Shown one piece after another: positions 31,462 to 40,183 of a stretch of 40,818 bases of DNA; positions within the stretch are counted from its first letter, which is position 1, and each line of letters starts with the position of its first letter. Source of the DNA: Mastigocoleus sp. MO_188.B34 (GTDB lineage: Bacteria > Cyanobacteriota > Cyanobacteriia > Cyanobacteriales > Nostocaceae); NCBI RefSeq assembly GCF_030065675.1, contig NZ_JASJDK010000060.1:1-40818 (forward strand), in the 5' to 3' direction. A program made the position numbers and the translations under genes. The notes under the pieces were generated by a model that saw only the letters and a program-made list of their open reading frames with translations, had not been told where the DNA came from and made no database searches.

Positions 31462-32445
31462 GTGACCAAAAATCTTACATATGCCATTGTGGGAACTGGC
31501 GCTTTAGGAGGATTCTATGGTGCTAACTTGCAACAAGCAGGGTTGGAAGTTCATTTTCTAGTTCGTAGCGATTACGAAAGTGTCCAGCGTAATGGTTTAT
31601 TTGTGGAATCTGTTGATGGAGATTTTCGATTAAATCGGGTAAATGCTTATTATGATGCAAGAAATATGCCTGCTTGTGATGTTGCGATCGTGGCATTAAA
31701 AACAACACAAAATCATCTTCTACCAGACATCTTACTACCCATACTCAAGGAAAATAGTACAGTCTTAGTGTTGCAAAATGGACTTGGAATTGAAGAAGAA
31801 GTTGCAGCAATCATCGATCATTATAAAGTTAGCGGATATAAAATTGGTGAAACTAAAATAATTGGTGGATTATGTTTTTTATGTTCTAATAAGGTCGGAG
31901 ATGGACATATTCGCCACTTAGCTTACGGAAAAATTATTTTAGGAGAGCATAAAAATAATTCCCAACATGGCGATATCGCAGATGAAATGCGAATAATTGC
32001 AAACGACTTTGAAACCGCTGGAATTCCCATCGAATTATCATCTGATTTACTCCTTTCTCGTTGGAAGAAGTTAGTTTGGAATATTCCCTATAACGGATTG
32101 TCAGTTGTTTTAGATGCAACGACGGAGGAATTGATGACGAATCCTAATAGCTTGGAATTAGTGAAAGAGTTAATGCATGAAGTATTAATAGGAGCAAAAA
32201 GTGTAGGACGTGATATTCCCTTGGAGTTTATTGAGACGATGTTGGAGCATACCCGAAATATGCATCCCTACCGCACCAGCATGAAGATAGACTATGACGA
32301 AAAGCGCCCTTTAGAATTAACAGCAATTTTTGCTAATCCTTTACAAGCAGCATTTTCTTGTGGAGTTGATTTACCAAAAATTAGATGCTTGTATCAGCAA
32401 CTACAGTTTTTGGATCTGAGAAATAGAACCAATTCAGTTAAATAA
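31462..32445 (+). CDS. Ketopantoate reductase (PanE/ApbA) family
   Basis: A 327-residue NADPH-dependent oxidoreductase of the 2-dehydropantoate 2-reductase family, whose classical member makes pantoate for coenzyme A. The N-terminal Rossmann fold opens with YAIVGTGALGGFYGANL and has VALKTTQNH and TVLVLQNGLGIEEEV. The C-terminal helical domain shows LLLSRWKKLVWNIPYNGLSVVLDAT and the family end HPYRTSMKIDYDEKRPLELTAIF, which bears the catalytic Lys and Glu/Ser neighbourhood. The start is a GTG at 31462 and fits the usual N-terminus. Since cyanobacteria often encode several family members, I do not assign panE itself. Single gene. Confidence 0.85.
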   Translation: MTKNLTYAIVGTGALGGFYGANLQQAGLEVHFLVRSDYESVQRNGLFVESVDGDFRLNRVNAYYDARNMPACDVAIVALKTTQNHLLPDILLPILKENSTVLVLQNGLGIEEEVAAIIDHYKVSGYKIGETKIIGGLCFLCSNKVGDGHIRHLAYGKIILGEHKNNSQHGDIADEMRIIANDFETAGIPIELSSDLLLSRWKKLVWNIPYNGLSVVLDATTEELMTNPNSLELVKELMHEVLIGAKSVGRDIPLEFIETMLEHTRNMHPYRTSMKIDYDEKRPLELTAIFANPLQAAFSCGVDLPKIRCLYQQLQFLDLRNRTNSVK

Positions 32446-32554
32446 AATATCTGTAAATATGGCAAAATTCAGGAGTCAGGAGTAGAATATTCTTTGCACC
32501 TGATTAGGAGTTTTTTGTTGAACTTATGCATTACATAGTTTTTTATTGACAAAC

Positions 32555-33733
32555 TTAAATCACTCGTAAAGCAACTAATCTTTGCAAACAAAATAGACCC
32601 ACAACCATAAAACCGACTCCAGAAATTATCAGAGCTATATCTAGAGAATAAAAATCTGTTAACCATCCGACCATTGGTCCTATTAATGCAAACCCTAGAC
32701 GAAATACAAAGCTATTGACTGAAAGCACAGTTGCTCGAATAGAAGAAGAAACATGCTGATTGATATGATTTAAAAGCAAGGGCATACGCAAACCCCGCAC
32801 TAAGTAAATCACTGCAATAAATATGATTCCCCAAGTTTGCTCAATTAATCCGAGGAAAATATAAGAACTACCCATTAAAAGTATTAAACCAAAAAAGACT
32901 GGTTTAATTCCCAACAAATCCTCTAGAGAGCTAGCTTTTATCGAAGCTAAACTCAAGACTATATGGAAAAAAGCCCAAGCAAAACCAAATGCTTCTGTGG
33001 AAAGTCCTCGTTGACTCATATCAGCTTGAGCTAACCAAACAATCAGGAATGTGGCAGTACCAAAATTAGCAGATAATAAGATTAACCATTTGAGATTCTT
33101 ATTTTCAAATAAAGCTAGACGGACAATCTGCCAAAGCTCTTTAATATTCCCTCGTGGAGCCATTTGAGTTACAGAACTATGAGGCGTGGGTTCAACTAAA
33201 GTCGATACTAAAATACAGTAAGCAACAATAAAGACTGTTTGCAGATAAAAAGGATAAACCAAATTAACTGATGCAACTGTAGCACCGACAATACCACAAA
33301 TAGCTTCTGTTCCTCCGGCGATCGCCACAAGTCTACCTTGGAACCTTCTATAATCTTGTTCGCGCCCAATTTGCACTAAACTATCAAAAGCGATAGCTAT
33401 ATCTGCACCCGAAATTAAACTAGCTGCTAAGCCAGCAAAAACTTCTGCGATCGCAAATATGATAAAACCTTTCCCCAAACAGTAAAGTATTAGGGAAAAA
33501 GTCCAAATTAAACCTCCTGCAATTAAGGATTTTTTGCGTCCTAAGACATCAGCGATATACCCTGAGGGGATTTCAAAAATAAATACTGATAGTGAAAGAA
33601 TACTTTTTAGTAAAACTGCTTGTTCGAGATCGAGTCCGTGACTTTGGTAAAAAAGAATTATTGTTGGGATTGGAAACCAAGCAAATTCCAATCCTTTGAG
33701 CACTTGTAACTTCCATAAATTTGATTTAAGCAT
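32555..33733 (-). CDS. MFS transporter
   Basis: A 392-residue major facilitator with about twelve hydrophobic segments. The loop between helices 2 and 3 has the MFS signature-like EIPSGYIADVLGRKKSLIAGG, and FQGRLVAIAGGTEAICGIVGATVA resembles the drug-efflux type helix 5. A central loop with SSVTQMAPRGNIKELWQI separates the halves. Substrate unknown; the closest impression is an efflux permease. The stop lies about 110 bases from the ketopantoate reductase gene, with which it is convergent. The upstream region leads into the toxin-antitoxin operator. Confidence 0.85.
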   Translation of the reverse strand: MLKSNLWKLQVLKGLEFAWFPIPTIILFYQSHGLDLEQAVLLKSILSLSVFIFEIPSGYIADVLGRKKSLIAGGLIWTFSLILYCLGKGFIIFAIAEVFAGLAASLISGADIAIAFDSLVQIGREQDYRRFQGRLVAIAGGTEAICGIVGATVASVNLVYPFYLQTVFIVAYCILVSTLVEPTPHSSVTQMAPRGNIKELWQIVRLALFENKNLKWLILLSANFGTATFLIVWLAQADMSQRGLSTEAFGFAWAFFHIVLSLASIKASSLEDLLGIKPVFFGLILLMGSSYIFLGLIEQTWGIIFIAVIYLVRGLRMPLLLNHINQHVSSSIRATVLSVNSFVFRLGFALIGPMVGWLTDFYSLDIALIISGVGFMVVGLFCLQRLVALRVI

Positions 33734-33862
33734 GGTGTGGTTGTGCTCTGCAAAATTTTATTGATATTTTTGTTGGGTGGGCGATTGTATATGATTTTTG
33801 ATAATAATTTCAAACTATCATAATTTGCCCACCCTATCTTTCTAACACCTCTCATCGCGTTA

Positions 33863-33876
33863 TACTTGTACAAGTA
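33863..33876. promoter_or_regulatory. YefM-type operator palindrome
   Basis: tacttgtacaagta is a perfect 14-base palindrome 19 bases before the antitoxin ATG. Its centre TGTACA is the core hexamer recognised by the E. coli YefM antitoxin. It should mediate autorepression of the toxin-antitoxin operon. Confidence 0.65.
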
Positions 33877-33894
33877 AATAGACAGGTTAGAACA

Positions 33895-34149
33895 ATGAAA
33901 ATAGTTACTTTTAGCGAAGCAAGAAATAAACTAAAAGCCATATTGGATGGAGTAGTTAATGACGCGGACTACACCATAATTACGAGACGAGATGCTGAAG
34001 ATGCCGTTGTGATGTCTCTTGAGTATTTTAATAGCTTGCTTGAAACTGTTTACTTATTGAAGTCTCCAGCAAATGCGGCTCATTTAGAACGCTCCATTGC
34101 TCAGTATAAACAAGGTCAGGTAACAGAGCAAAGCTTATTAGATGAGTGA
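33895..34149 (+). CDS. yefM: YefM/Phd-family antitoxin
   Basis: An 84-residue antitoxin. The N-terminal part MKIVTFSEARNKLKAILDGVVND, followed by DYTIITRRDAEDAVVMSLEYFNSLLETVYLL, is the Phd/YefM DNA-binding domain; the C-terminal half LERSIAQYKQGQVTEQSLLDE is the toxin-wrapping segment. It neutralises YoeB and represses the operon together with it. The stop codon overlaps the start of yoeB by 8 bases, the usual arrangement. The operator lies just upstream. Confidence 0.92.
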   Translation: MKIVTFSEARNKLKAILDGVVNDADYTIITRRDAEDAVVMSLEYFNSLLETVYLLKSPANAAHLERSIAQYKQGQVTEQSLLDE

Positions 34150-34405
34150 TCGAAAATTAGCCTGGACTGATGAGGCTTGGAAAGACTACATCTATTGGCA
34201 AAGTCAAGACAAAAAAACCCTAAAAAGAATTAATAAACTGATAAAAGAAGCTAAAAACCTTCCTTTTGAGGGAATTGGTAAACCTGAACCTTTGAAAGAA
34301 AATTTATCAGGATTCTGGTCACGTCGTATCGATGATACTCATCGTCTCGTCTATGCGGTGGATGATGATTACTTCACAGTTATTTCTTGTCGCTATCATT
34401 ACTAG
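34142..34405 (+). CDS. yoeB: YoeB toxin (ribosome-dependent mRNA endonuclease)
   Basis: An 87-residue toxin of the RelE/YoeB family that cuts mRNA in the ribosomal A site. It follows E. coli YoeB almost residue for residue: WTDEAWKDYIYWQSQDKK, LIKEAKNLPFEGIGKPEPLKENLSGFWSRRIDDTHRLVYAV, and the end ISCRYHY. The catalytic set maps to E49, R68, H86 and Y87, all present, so the toxin should be active. It overlaps yefM by 8 bases. A 14-base GC palindrome (gcgcaagcttgcgc, 34420-34433) follows the stop and may contribute to termination. Confidence 0.94.
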   Translation: MSDRKLAWTDEAWKDYIYWQSQDKKTLKRINKLIKEAKNLPFEGIGKPEPLKENLSGFWSRRIDDTHRLVYAVDDDYFTVISCRYHY

Positions 34406-34419
34406 TACTATTGCGAGAA

Positions 34420-34433
34420 GCGCAAGCTTGCGC
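34420..34433. terminator. GC-rich palindrome after yoeB
   Basis: gcgcaagcttgcgc is a perfect 14-base palindrome 15 bases after the yoeB stop; a T-rich segment follows about 20 bases later. A weak terminator is plausible, but it may simply be a dispersed palindrome. Confidence 0.35.
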
Positions 34434-34575
34434 ATAGCATCGCTACGTTGTTTTATTGGAAATTACTAACCCACCAATGGTATTAATAGTCAGGAGTTGC
34501 AAAAAAATTAGAGCAAATCAACGGACAATAAGCTTAAGAACTTAGTTTAACTGAAAATAATTAATACTTTTCCAT

Positions 34576-36918
34576 ATGCCAGAATTTATCGAACAACTCC
34601 CCTGTCACGAACCTCAATGGAATCAGATTTCATCTGTAGAAAGAGTTCAAACATATCAGCAAGGGATCTTTCTTATATGTGATGGTAATCTCAATCTCAC
34701 TCTGAGTGTTCTTGCGCCTAATCTAATTCGAGTTCGTTTTTCACCTACGGTCGATTTTATTCCCAGACGTTCTTGGTCAGTTGCGATCGCAGATGAGGAA
34801 TGGGATACTATACCCTTTGAGATTGAGGAAACAGAGAAATTTATCAATATTAAGACTGCAGAAATCACGGTTTGTGTTCAGCGCGATCCCTGTCGGATAG
34901 TATTTATCGAGCAACGAATGGGTAATACTTTTGCTGGTGATACTGATTTGGGAATTGCTTGGCGTCAAAATGAGGTTGCTTGTTGGAAGCAAATTGGGGC
35001 TGGGGAAAAGTTTTATGGTTTTGGGGAACGCACTGGCTTATTGAATCAGAGAGGAAAGCATCTCACCCACTGGAATACAGATTGTGTTGGTTATGAAATA
35101 CTCACAGATGAGATGTATCAGGCGATCCCATTTTTTATGTCTCTGTCTCCCCAAGTTAATTACGGTTTATTTTTTAATACTACTTATAAGAGTCAATTTG
35201 ATGTTGGTGCAAACCAAAGCGATATTTTACAATTACACACTCAAGGTAATGAACTAGATTATTATCTGATTTATGGTCAAGAACCTGCAACCATACTTAA
35301 CACTTATACCAAGCTAACAGGGCGAATGTCATTACCACCTCGTTGGGCTTTAGGTTATCATCAATGTCGCTGGAGTTATAACTCAGAAACTGAAGTACGA
35401 ACATTGGCGCGGGAATTTCGTCAGCGTCGTATTCCCTGCGATGTCATCCATCTCGATATAGATTATATGCAGGGATTTCGGGTCTTTACTTGGCACAAAC
35501 AGCGTTTTCCCGACCCAAAAAAACTAATTGATGAACTTACAGGACAAGGTTTTAAAGTTGTTACCATTGTCGATCCCGGCGTTAAATACGATCCAGAAGC
35601 TGATTACGAAGTTTGCGATCGCGGATTAGAAAACAATTATTTTATCCGTAATAAACAGGGTAAAATATTTCACGGTTATGTATGGCCCGATCGCTCTGTA
35701 TTTCCCGATTTCATTCGTAGCGACGTGCGGGAGTGGTGGAGTAGTTTACACAAGAATCTTATCAATAAGGGCGTAGCTGGAATCTGGAATGACATGAACG
35801 AACCAGCTTTAGATGACCGTCCTTTTGGTGACTCTGGAAATAAAATTTCCTTTCCTTTGGATGCACCCCAAGGTGACCCAGAAGAACAGACAAACCATGC
35901 CGAAACACATAATATATACGGGTTAATGATGGCGCGTGCGTCGCGGGAAGCTTTAGATAGACTTCGTCCCAAAGAACGTTCGTTTGTTCTTACTCGTTCT
36001 GGTTATGCGGGCGTTCAGAAATATTCTGCAGTGTGGACGGGCGATAATCATTCCTTGTGGGAACATCTGGAAATGTCCTTACCCATGCTCTGTAATTTAG
36101 GATTATCTGGGGTACCATTTGTTGGTGCAGATATCGGGGGATTTGCAAGTAACGCCACACCAGAATTATTTGCTCGGTGGATGCAAATAGGAATGTTGTA
36201 TCCTTTAATGCGCGGTCATTCGGTAATAGCTAGCAAGCGTCATGAACCGTGGGAATTTGGCACTGAAGTAGAAGATATTTGTCGTCAATATATCGAACTT
36301 AGATATCAATTATTGCCCTACATCTACACCTTATTTTGGGAAGCAGCAAATACAGGTGCGCCAATTCTCCGTCCACTGCTTTATCATTATTCTGATGATC
36401 ACAACACTCAGGAACTTTACGACCAATTACTACTAGGTGAATCTTTAATGGCTGCACCGGTATACAGACCTGGAGTGGAACATCGGGCTGTTTATCTTCC
36501 CCAAGGAACTTGGTATGATTGGTGGACAGGTGAATGCTACCAAGGTTCTAAGTATATTCTTGCCCATGCACCATTAGCAAAAATGCCCATGTATATCCGT
36601 GGGGGATCGATTATTCCTCTGGCACCGGTTATGCAATATACTTCTGAGTCAGCGGTAAATCAATTACGATTGCGAGTTACCCCTGGTACGGGAGAATATA
36701 CATTATATGAAGATGATGGGACTAGTTTTGCATATCGCGATGGTCTTTGGTCTACAACAAATTATCAAGTGAATACAGAAGGAGAACAGGTAATTATAGA
36801 TATTCAAGCCAGACAAGGTAATTGGAATCCTGCACCACGTCAAATAATTGTAGAAGTTGTAGGTAAAGGCGTACAAGAATTTACAGATGATGGTACTGCA
36901 AGGAAATTGCAGTTCTAA
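34576..36918 (+). CDS. Alpha-glucosidase, glycoside hydrolase family 31
   Basis: A 780-residue GH31 enzyme that releases alpha-linked glucose (or a related sugar) with retention. The N-terminal beta domain (LNLTLSVLAPNLIRVRFSP) is followed by the catalytic barrel. The nucleophile D406 lies in GIWNDMNEPA, and the likely acid/base D490 in AVWTGDNHSLWEHLEMSL. RWALGYHQCRWSYNSE and DVIHLDIDYMQGFRVFTW are also family marks. The C-terminal domain (LRVTPGTGEYTLYEDDGTSFAY) is the usual beta sandwich. No signal peptide is seen, so it probably acts in the cytosol, on glycogen- or sucrose-derived sugars. It ends 12 bases from the convergent TenA-like gene. Confidence 0.95.
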   Translation: MPEFIEQLPCHEPQWNQISSVERVQTYQQGIFLICDGNLNLTLSVLAPNLIRVRFSPTVDFIPRRSWSVAIADEEWDTIPFEIEETEKFINIKTAEITVCVQRDPCRIVFIEQRMGNTFAGDTDLGIAWRQNEVACWKQIGAGEKFYGFGERTGLLNQRGKHLTHWNTDCVGYEILTDEMYQAIPFFMSLSPQVNYGLFFNTTYKSQFDVGANQSDILQLHTQGNELDYYLIYGQEPATILNTYTKLTGRMSLPPRWALGYHQCRWSYNSETEVRTLAREFRQRRIPCDVIHLDIDYMQGFRVFTWHKQRFPDPKKLIDELTGQGFKVVTIVDPGVKYDPEADYEVCDRGLENNYFIRNKQGKIFHGYVWPDRSVFPDFIRSDVREWWSSLHKNLINKGVAGIWNDMNEPALDDRPFGDSGNKISFPLDAPQGDPEEQTNHAETHNIYGLMMARASREALDRLRPKERSFVLTRSGYAGVQKYSAVWTGDNHSLWEHLEMSLPMLCNLGLSGVPFVGADIGGFASNATPELFARWMQIGMLYPLMRGHSVIASKRHEPWEFGTEVEDICRQYIELRYQLLPYIYTLFWEAANTGAPILRPLLYHYSDDHNTQELYDQLLLGESLMAAPVYRPGVEHRAVYLPQGTWYDWWTGECYQGSKYILAHAPLAKMPMYIRGGSIIPLAPVMQYTSESAVNQLRLRVTPGTGEYTLYEDDGTSFAYRDGLWSTTNYQVNTEGEQVIIDIQARQGNWNPAPRQIIVEVVGKGVQEFTDDGTARKLQF

Positions 36919-36930
36919 AAGAATTCGAAT

Positions 36931-37554
36931 TTAGATAACTTTCATCGCCATCGACCAAAAGTCTTTTTCTAGAACTGCAATCTCTAGGAAAGCCGATTCT
37001 GCTTGACTCTGTATCGTTTCATCCACCGTTGACAAAACTTCATCAGCAATTTGTTCTAAAAGTTTTACATATTCAGTAAAACCTTGATTTCCCCAGCGTT
37101 CGGCGAACTCTGCATAGGGTAGTGGCATCTTACCAGGTAATTGCCAACCCTGATTATAAGCTAATTCAATCGCCCATAAGGTAGTTGTTTGCACTGCATA
37201 GGGCATAGTTGTGACTAACTTCATATACTCACAATATTGCTTACAAGTTTCTTGGGGTTCAGTTTTTAAATTAAGCTGTCGCTCTTGTGCTTTCGCTTGA
37301 AACCAATTCAGTTCATCTTTAAGTGCACCCAAACCACTTAGAAGAATATCAAAATGATGGCTTGGAGCATTAGCTAAAACTCGCGCAACAAACCGAGTAA
37401 ATTCAACCACAAATAGATAATCCTGTACCAACCAAGTAGAAAATTGCTGTGGTTGTATTGTTCCTAATTGACATTGGGTAAGAAATGGATGCACTGTGGC
37501 TTGCTTCCAAGCTTGAGAATGTTTTCCCAGAAGTTGAGAACAGCTAATACTCAT
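36931..37554 (-). CDS. TenA/Thi-4 family protein, lacking the usual Cys
   Basis: A 207-residue all-helical protein of the TenA family (thiaminase II-like, thiamin salvage). Motifs: WKQATVHPFLTQCQLGTIQPQQFSTWLVQDYLFV at the N-terminus, EYMKLVTTMPYAVQTTTLWAIELAYNQGW in the middle and the C-terminal FWSMAMKV. In classical TenA the catalytic Cys lies in the middle segment, where this protein has Met-Pro-Tyr-Ala. This fits the Glu-dependent TenA_E subclass, which hydrolyses formylaminopyrimidines rather than thiamin, but the substrate is inferred. Convergent with the GH31 gene at a 12-base spacing. Confidence 0.82.
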   Translation of the reverse strand: MSISCSQLLGKHSQAWKQATVHPFLTQCQLGTIQPQQFSTWLVQDYLFVVEFTRFVARVLANAPSHHFDILLSGLGALKDELNWFQAKAQERQLNLKTEPQETCKQYCEYMKLVTTMPYAVQTTTLWAIELAYNQGWQLPGKMPLPYAEFAERWGNQGFTEYVKLLEQIADEVLSTVDETIQSQAESAFLEIAVLEKDFWSMAMKVI

Positions 37555-37856
37555 GCAGATAAACTCCCAAAGATTTAATTAATTTGTAGGGTGCTGTTAG
37601 CGACAGCGTAACGCACCGCAACAAAAATCATATTGAATATTACTTTTTTTGATATTTCCTTAATAAAATTCTAGAAAGTCTTGAGATATTTTCTTAATAA
37701 CCTAAGTAACTAGCAACTTGGGTTAATATCTTTGTGCTTTATCTTCGTGCTTCGATATTTTTCGCGATAATTAAGATCGCAGGGAAATATTTAATATTTA
37801 CAATACTTAGCCTGCGCGTGTAGCGCATAAACACAGAGTTCATAGGAAAAAACATT
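37555..37856. other. Spacer between divergent TenA-like and DUF2301 genes
   Basis: 302 bases with a hairpin at 37586-37619 (ggtgctgttagcg with agcgtaacgcacc), a short relative of the elements at 3728 and 10056. The right end holds AGGAAAA before the DUF2301 start. No gene seen. Confidence 0.5.
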
Positions 37857-38510
37857 ATGACAACAGAAATTACAACCCCACCGGAAGTATATAAAGGACA
37901 ATTTGGCGAATTTACCATTAACGATAGCGATCGCACTGGCGTAGTTATTTACCGCTCTGGTTTAATGGTCGCTGCGCTCTGTTTTGCAATTGGTAGTGGT
38001 TTAGTATTATTTAACTTCCAGTCAACACTACCATTTCTGACAGCCTTATATGCTGTGTTCAGTATTGCTTTGGGTATAAGTTTGGTAACCATTCATATTT
38101 ATATGGTGGAACTGCACCGCTTACTACAAATATTTTGGGTAGTTGGTAGTGGAGCAGCGATCGCGATCGCTGCTTCGACTAGTGAACCTTTAGCAATGAC
38201 GATTTATAACCAACCCCTGACCATTTTGGGAGTAGGTTTTACCTTTGCAGCTTTGACCGGAATTTATTTTAAAGAAGCTTTTTGTTTCAACCGTTTAGAA
38301 ACCAAGTTGTTAACCCCAGTAGTTCCATTATTACTGTTAGGACATTTGACAGGAATTTTACCTCTAGATGTAGAAAAGATTTTACTCGGAACCTGGGCTG
38401 TTTTCTTTTTGGTCTTTGCTTTACGTAAAGTTATCCAAGCAATTCCACCAGATATCGGAGATAAATCTGTATTTGATTACTTGGAAGCTCAACGTTCTGC
38501 TAAAGCCTAA
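37857..38510 (+). CDS. DUF2301 integral membrane protein
   Basis: A 217-residue membrane protein of the DUF2301 family, found mainly in cyanobacteria and plants. After a polar start (MTTEITTPPEVYKGQFGEFTINDSDRTGVVIYRSG) come about five hydrophobic helices, with the family-like FNFQSTLPF, VTIHIYMVELHRLLQIFW, TGIYFKEAFCFNRLETKLLTPVVP and GTWAVFFLVFALRKVIQAIPPDIGDKSVFDYLEAQ. No catalytic motif; role unknown. AGGAAAA precedes the ATG. It reads towards the P450 gene, which is on the other strand. Confidence 0.85.
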   Translation: MTTEITTPPEVYKGQFGEFTINDSDRTGVVIYRSGLMVAALCFAIGSGLVLFNFQSTLPFLTALYAVFSIALGISLVTIHIYMVELHRLLQIFWVVGSGAAIAIAASTSEPLAMTIYNQPLTILGVGFTFAALTGIYFKEAFCFNRLETKLLTPVVPLLLLGHLTGILPLDVEKILLGTWAVFFLVFALRKVIQAIPPDIGDKSVFDYLEAQRSAKA

Positions 38511-38528
38511 AATTCTATTTGGTTTTCA

Positions 38529-38664
38529 CTCCTTACTCATTACTTACTCCTTACTCATTACTTATTACTGTGCGCAATACCTACGGTACGCTAACGCTAG
38601 CTGCGCGCCCCGCAATACCTACGGTACGCTGACGCTAGCTACGCTAACATTACTCCTTACTCCC
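38529..38664. repeat. Heptamer tract with duplicated 38-bp unit
   Basis: The tract begins with cattact/ccttact heptamers, then a 34-base unit (cgcaatacctacggtacgct...) occurs at 38573-38606 and 38611-38644 with a 38-base period and two changes. A second heptamer patch closes it and encodes the last five codons of the P450 gene on the minus strand. Confidence 0.65.
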
Positions 38665-39993
38665 ACTCAGTGCTTGAAAGCTTATCTTTAAGCCATCTTT
38701 TGTACGGGGAGTTATTGTGTTCGCCATTTCTAAGTTTTGATTGGGAAGTAGTTCCCATTGGTATTGACGTAGCAAAATTGCAGCAAAAATTTTCATTTCT
38801 AGTCGAGCAAATTCTTTCCCCAAACATTCCCGCATTCCACCACCAAAGGGTACATAACTAAAGGCTTGAGATTTATTTTCTTCACGTTCGGGACTAAAAC
38901 GTTCTGGATCGAACTTTTCTGGTGCTTGGTAAATGTTTCTATCTTGATGAGTGTTATTAATCTCGAACAATACAGACCAACCTTGAGGAACATGGTAACC
39001 TTGAATTTCACATGGTTTAATCACCTCTCGAAATCCTCCTCCCACAGGTGGAATGAACCGCAATACTTCTTTCAAGACTTGCTCGAGATATGTCATTTGC
39101 TTAAGGTTTTCCAAGGTTAGAGGAGTATCTAATCCAAGTTTTTGCTGCTCTTCACGTGCTAATGCTAATACCTGTGGATGTTGTGCTACAAGTTGACAAA
39201 AGGATGCTATTGCTGATGTTAATGTTTCGTGACCAGCAAACAGAAGGGTCAATATTTGGTCTTTGAGTTCATTTACACTTAAACTTTGACCATCTTCGTC
39301 GGTAGCTTGCAAAAGTAAAGATAAAGCATCTTCAAATGTAACTTCTTGTTGTTGCCGTTGATGGATGATTTTTTCAATCTCAGCAAGTAAAAGTTTTCGA
39401 CAACGCAACGCTTTTCCAAAAGTACTCCATGGTAAGTTAATTGGAAGACTAAATAAACCACTGACCCAGGTTGTATAGTATTCACCTAGTTTAGTCTTAG
39501 AAGCGTTATCAGTACCCACAAATAATTTACAGGCGACATCGAGGGTATAATTTTTTATTTCTGGATACCAAGTAAATTTATTTATTTTCTCCCATCTATC
39601 AATATATTGATGGGTAATATCTTCAATAACACTGGTATAGCTTGCTAAAGCCCTAGGTTGAAAAGCTTGGGATAGAATTTTGCGTCGTTTTTGATGCGTT
39701 CCATCTTTTTGGACAGATACAGATGCTGGACCAAGAAGTACTCTTGTACTGTATGGCCAGTTATTAGAAAAATATTTATTTTCGTTGGTAAATATAAATC
39801 TATTGATTTGTCCCCCGGTAACAACTAAAGTGGGACGCCCAAAAATATGAGTTTTGAAAACAGAACCGTATTTTTGGTGTCTTTTTGCGGAGAAATCAGG
39901 ATCTTGCAAAAATTGTATGCTCTCACCAATAAAAGGTAAACCAAGACTACCTGGAGCTAATGGTAATTTTTTTAGGTTTTCACTGACTGTCAT
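38650..39993 (-). CDS. Cytochrome P450, CYP120-like
   Basis: A 447-residue soluble P450. The haem Cys is C390 in FGGGMRECLGKEFARLEM. The I-helix is LTLLFAGHETLTSAIASF, the ExxR motif KEVLRFIPP, and the PERF-like region EKFDPERFSPERE. The N-terminal LPLAPGSLGLPFIGESIQFL is proline-rich without a membrane anchor. It resembles CYP120-type enzymes of cyanobacteria, of which a Synechocystis member oxidises retinoic acid. No ferredoxin partner is adjacent. Its C-terminus (SGSKE) is encoded by a heptamer tract, so the last residues are probably a recent extension and variable between strains. Confidence 0.9.
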   Translation of the reverse strand: MTVSENLKKLPLAPGSLGLPFIGESIQFLQDPDFSAKRHQKYGSVFKTHIFGRPTLVVTGGQINRFIFTNENKYFSNNWPYSTRVLLGPASVSVQKDGTHQKRRKILSQAFQPRALASYTSVIEDITHQYIDRWEKINKFTWYPEIKNYTLDVACKLFVGTDNASKTKLGEYYTTWVSGLFSLPINLPWSTFGKALRCRKLLLAEIEKIIHQRQQQEVTFEDALSLLLQATDEDGQSLSVNELKDQILTLLFAGHETLTSAIASFCQLVAQHPQVLALAREEQQKLGLDTPLTLENLKQMTYLEQVLKEVLRFIPPVGGGFREVIKPCEIQGYHVPQGWSVLFEINNTHQDRNIYQAPEKFDPERFSPEREENKSQAFSYVPFGGGMRECLGKEFARLEMKIFAAILLRQYQWELLPNQNLEMANTITPRTKDGLKISFQALSGSKE

Positions 39994-40183
39994 AAGATAA
40001 TACCAACTTGTTTCAGTTAAATTTATTTAATGCAACTTAACTTAATTTAATTTAAACTCACATCTTTATTATCTTACTGACGCGCTTTTTTGAGGTATAT
40101 TTTCGAGCATCAAAACAAACAATCACCAATCCCTAATTCCCAACTGGGAATACTAAACCGGTAGGGTGAGGGAGGATAAACAC
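39994..40183. other. Divergent spacer between P450 and dprA
   Basis: 190 bases. AT-rich near the P450 start, then repeat-like text, and the strong GGAGG (40171-40175) of dprA. No other feature seen. Confidence 0.45.

Noticed and set aside
33895-34405. Mobile genomic island around the toxin-antitoxin pair
   Set aside because: No integrase, tRNA gene or direct repeats flank it; neighbours look like ordinary chromosomal genes.
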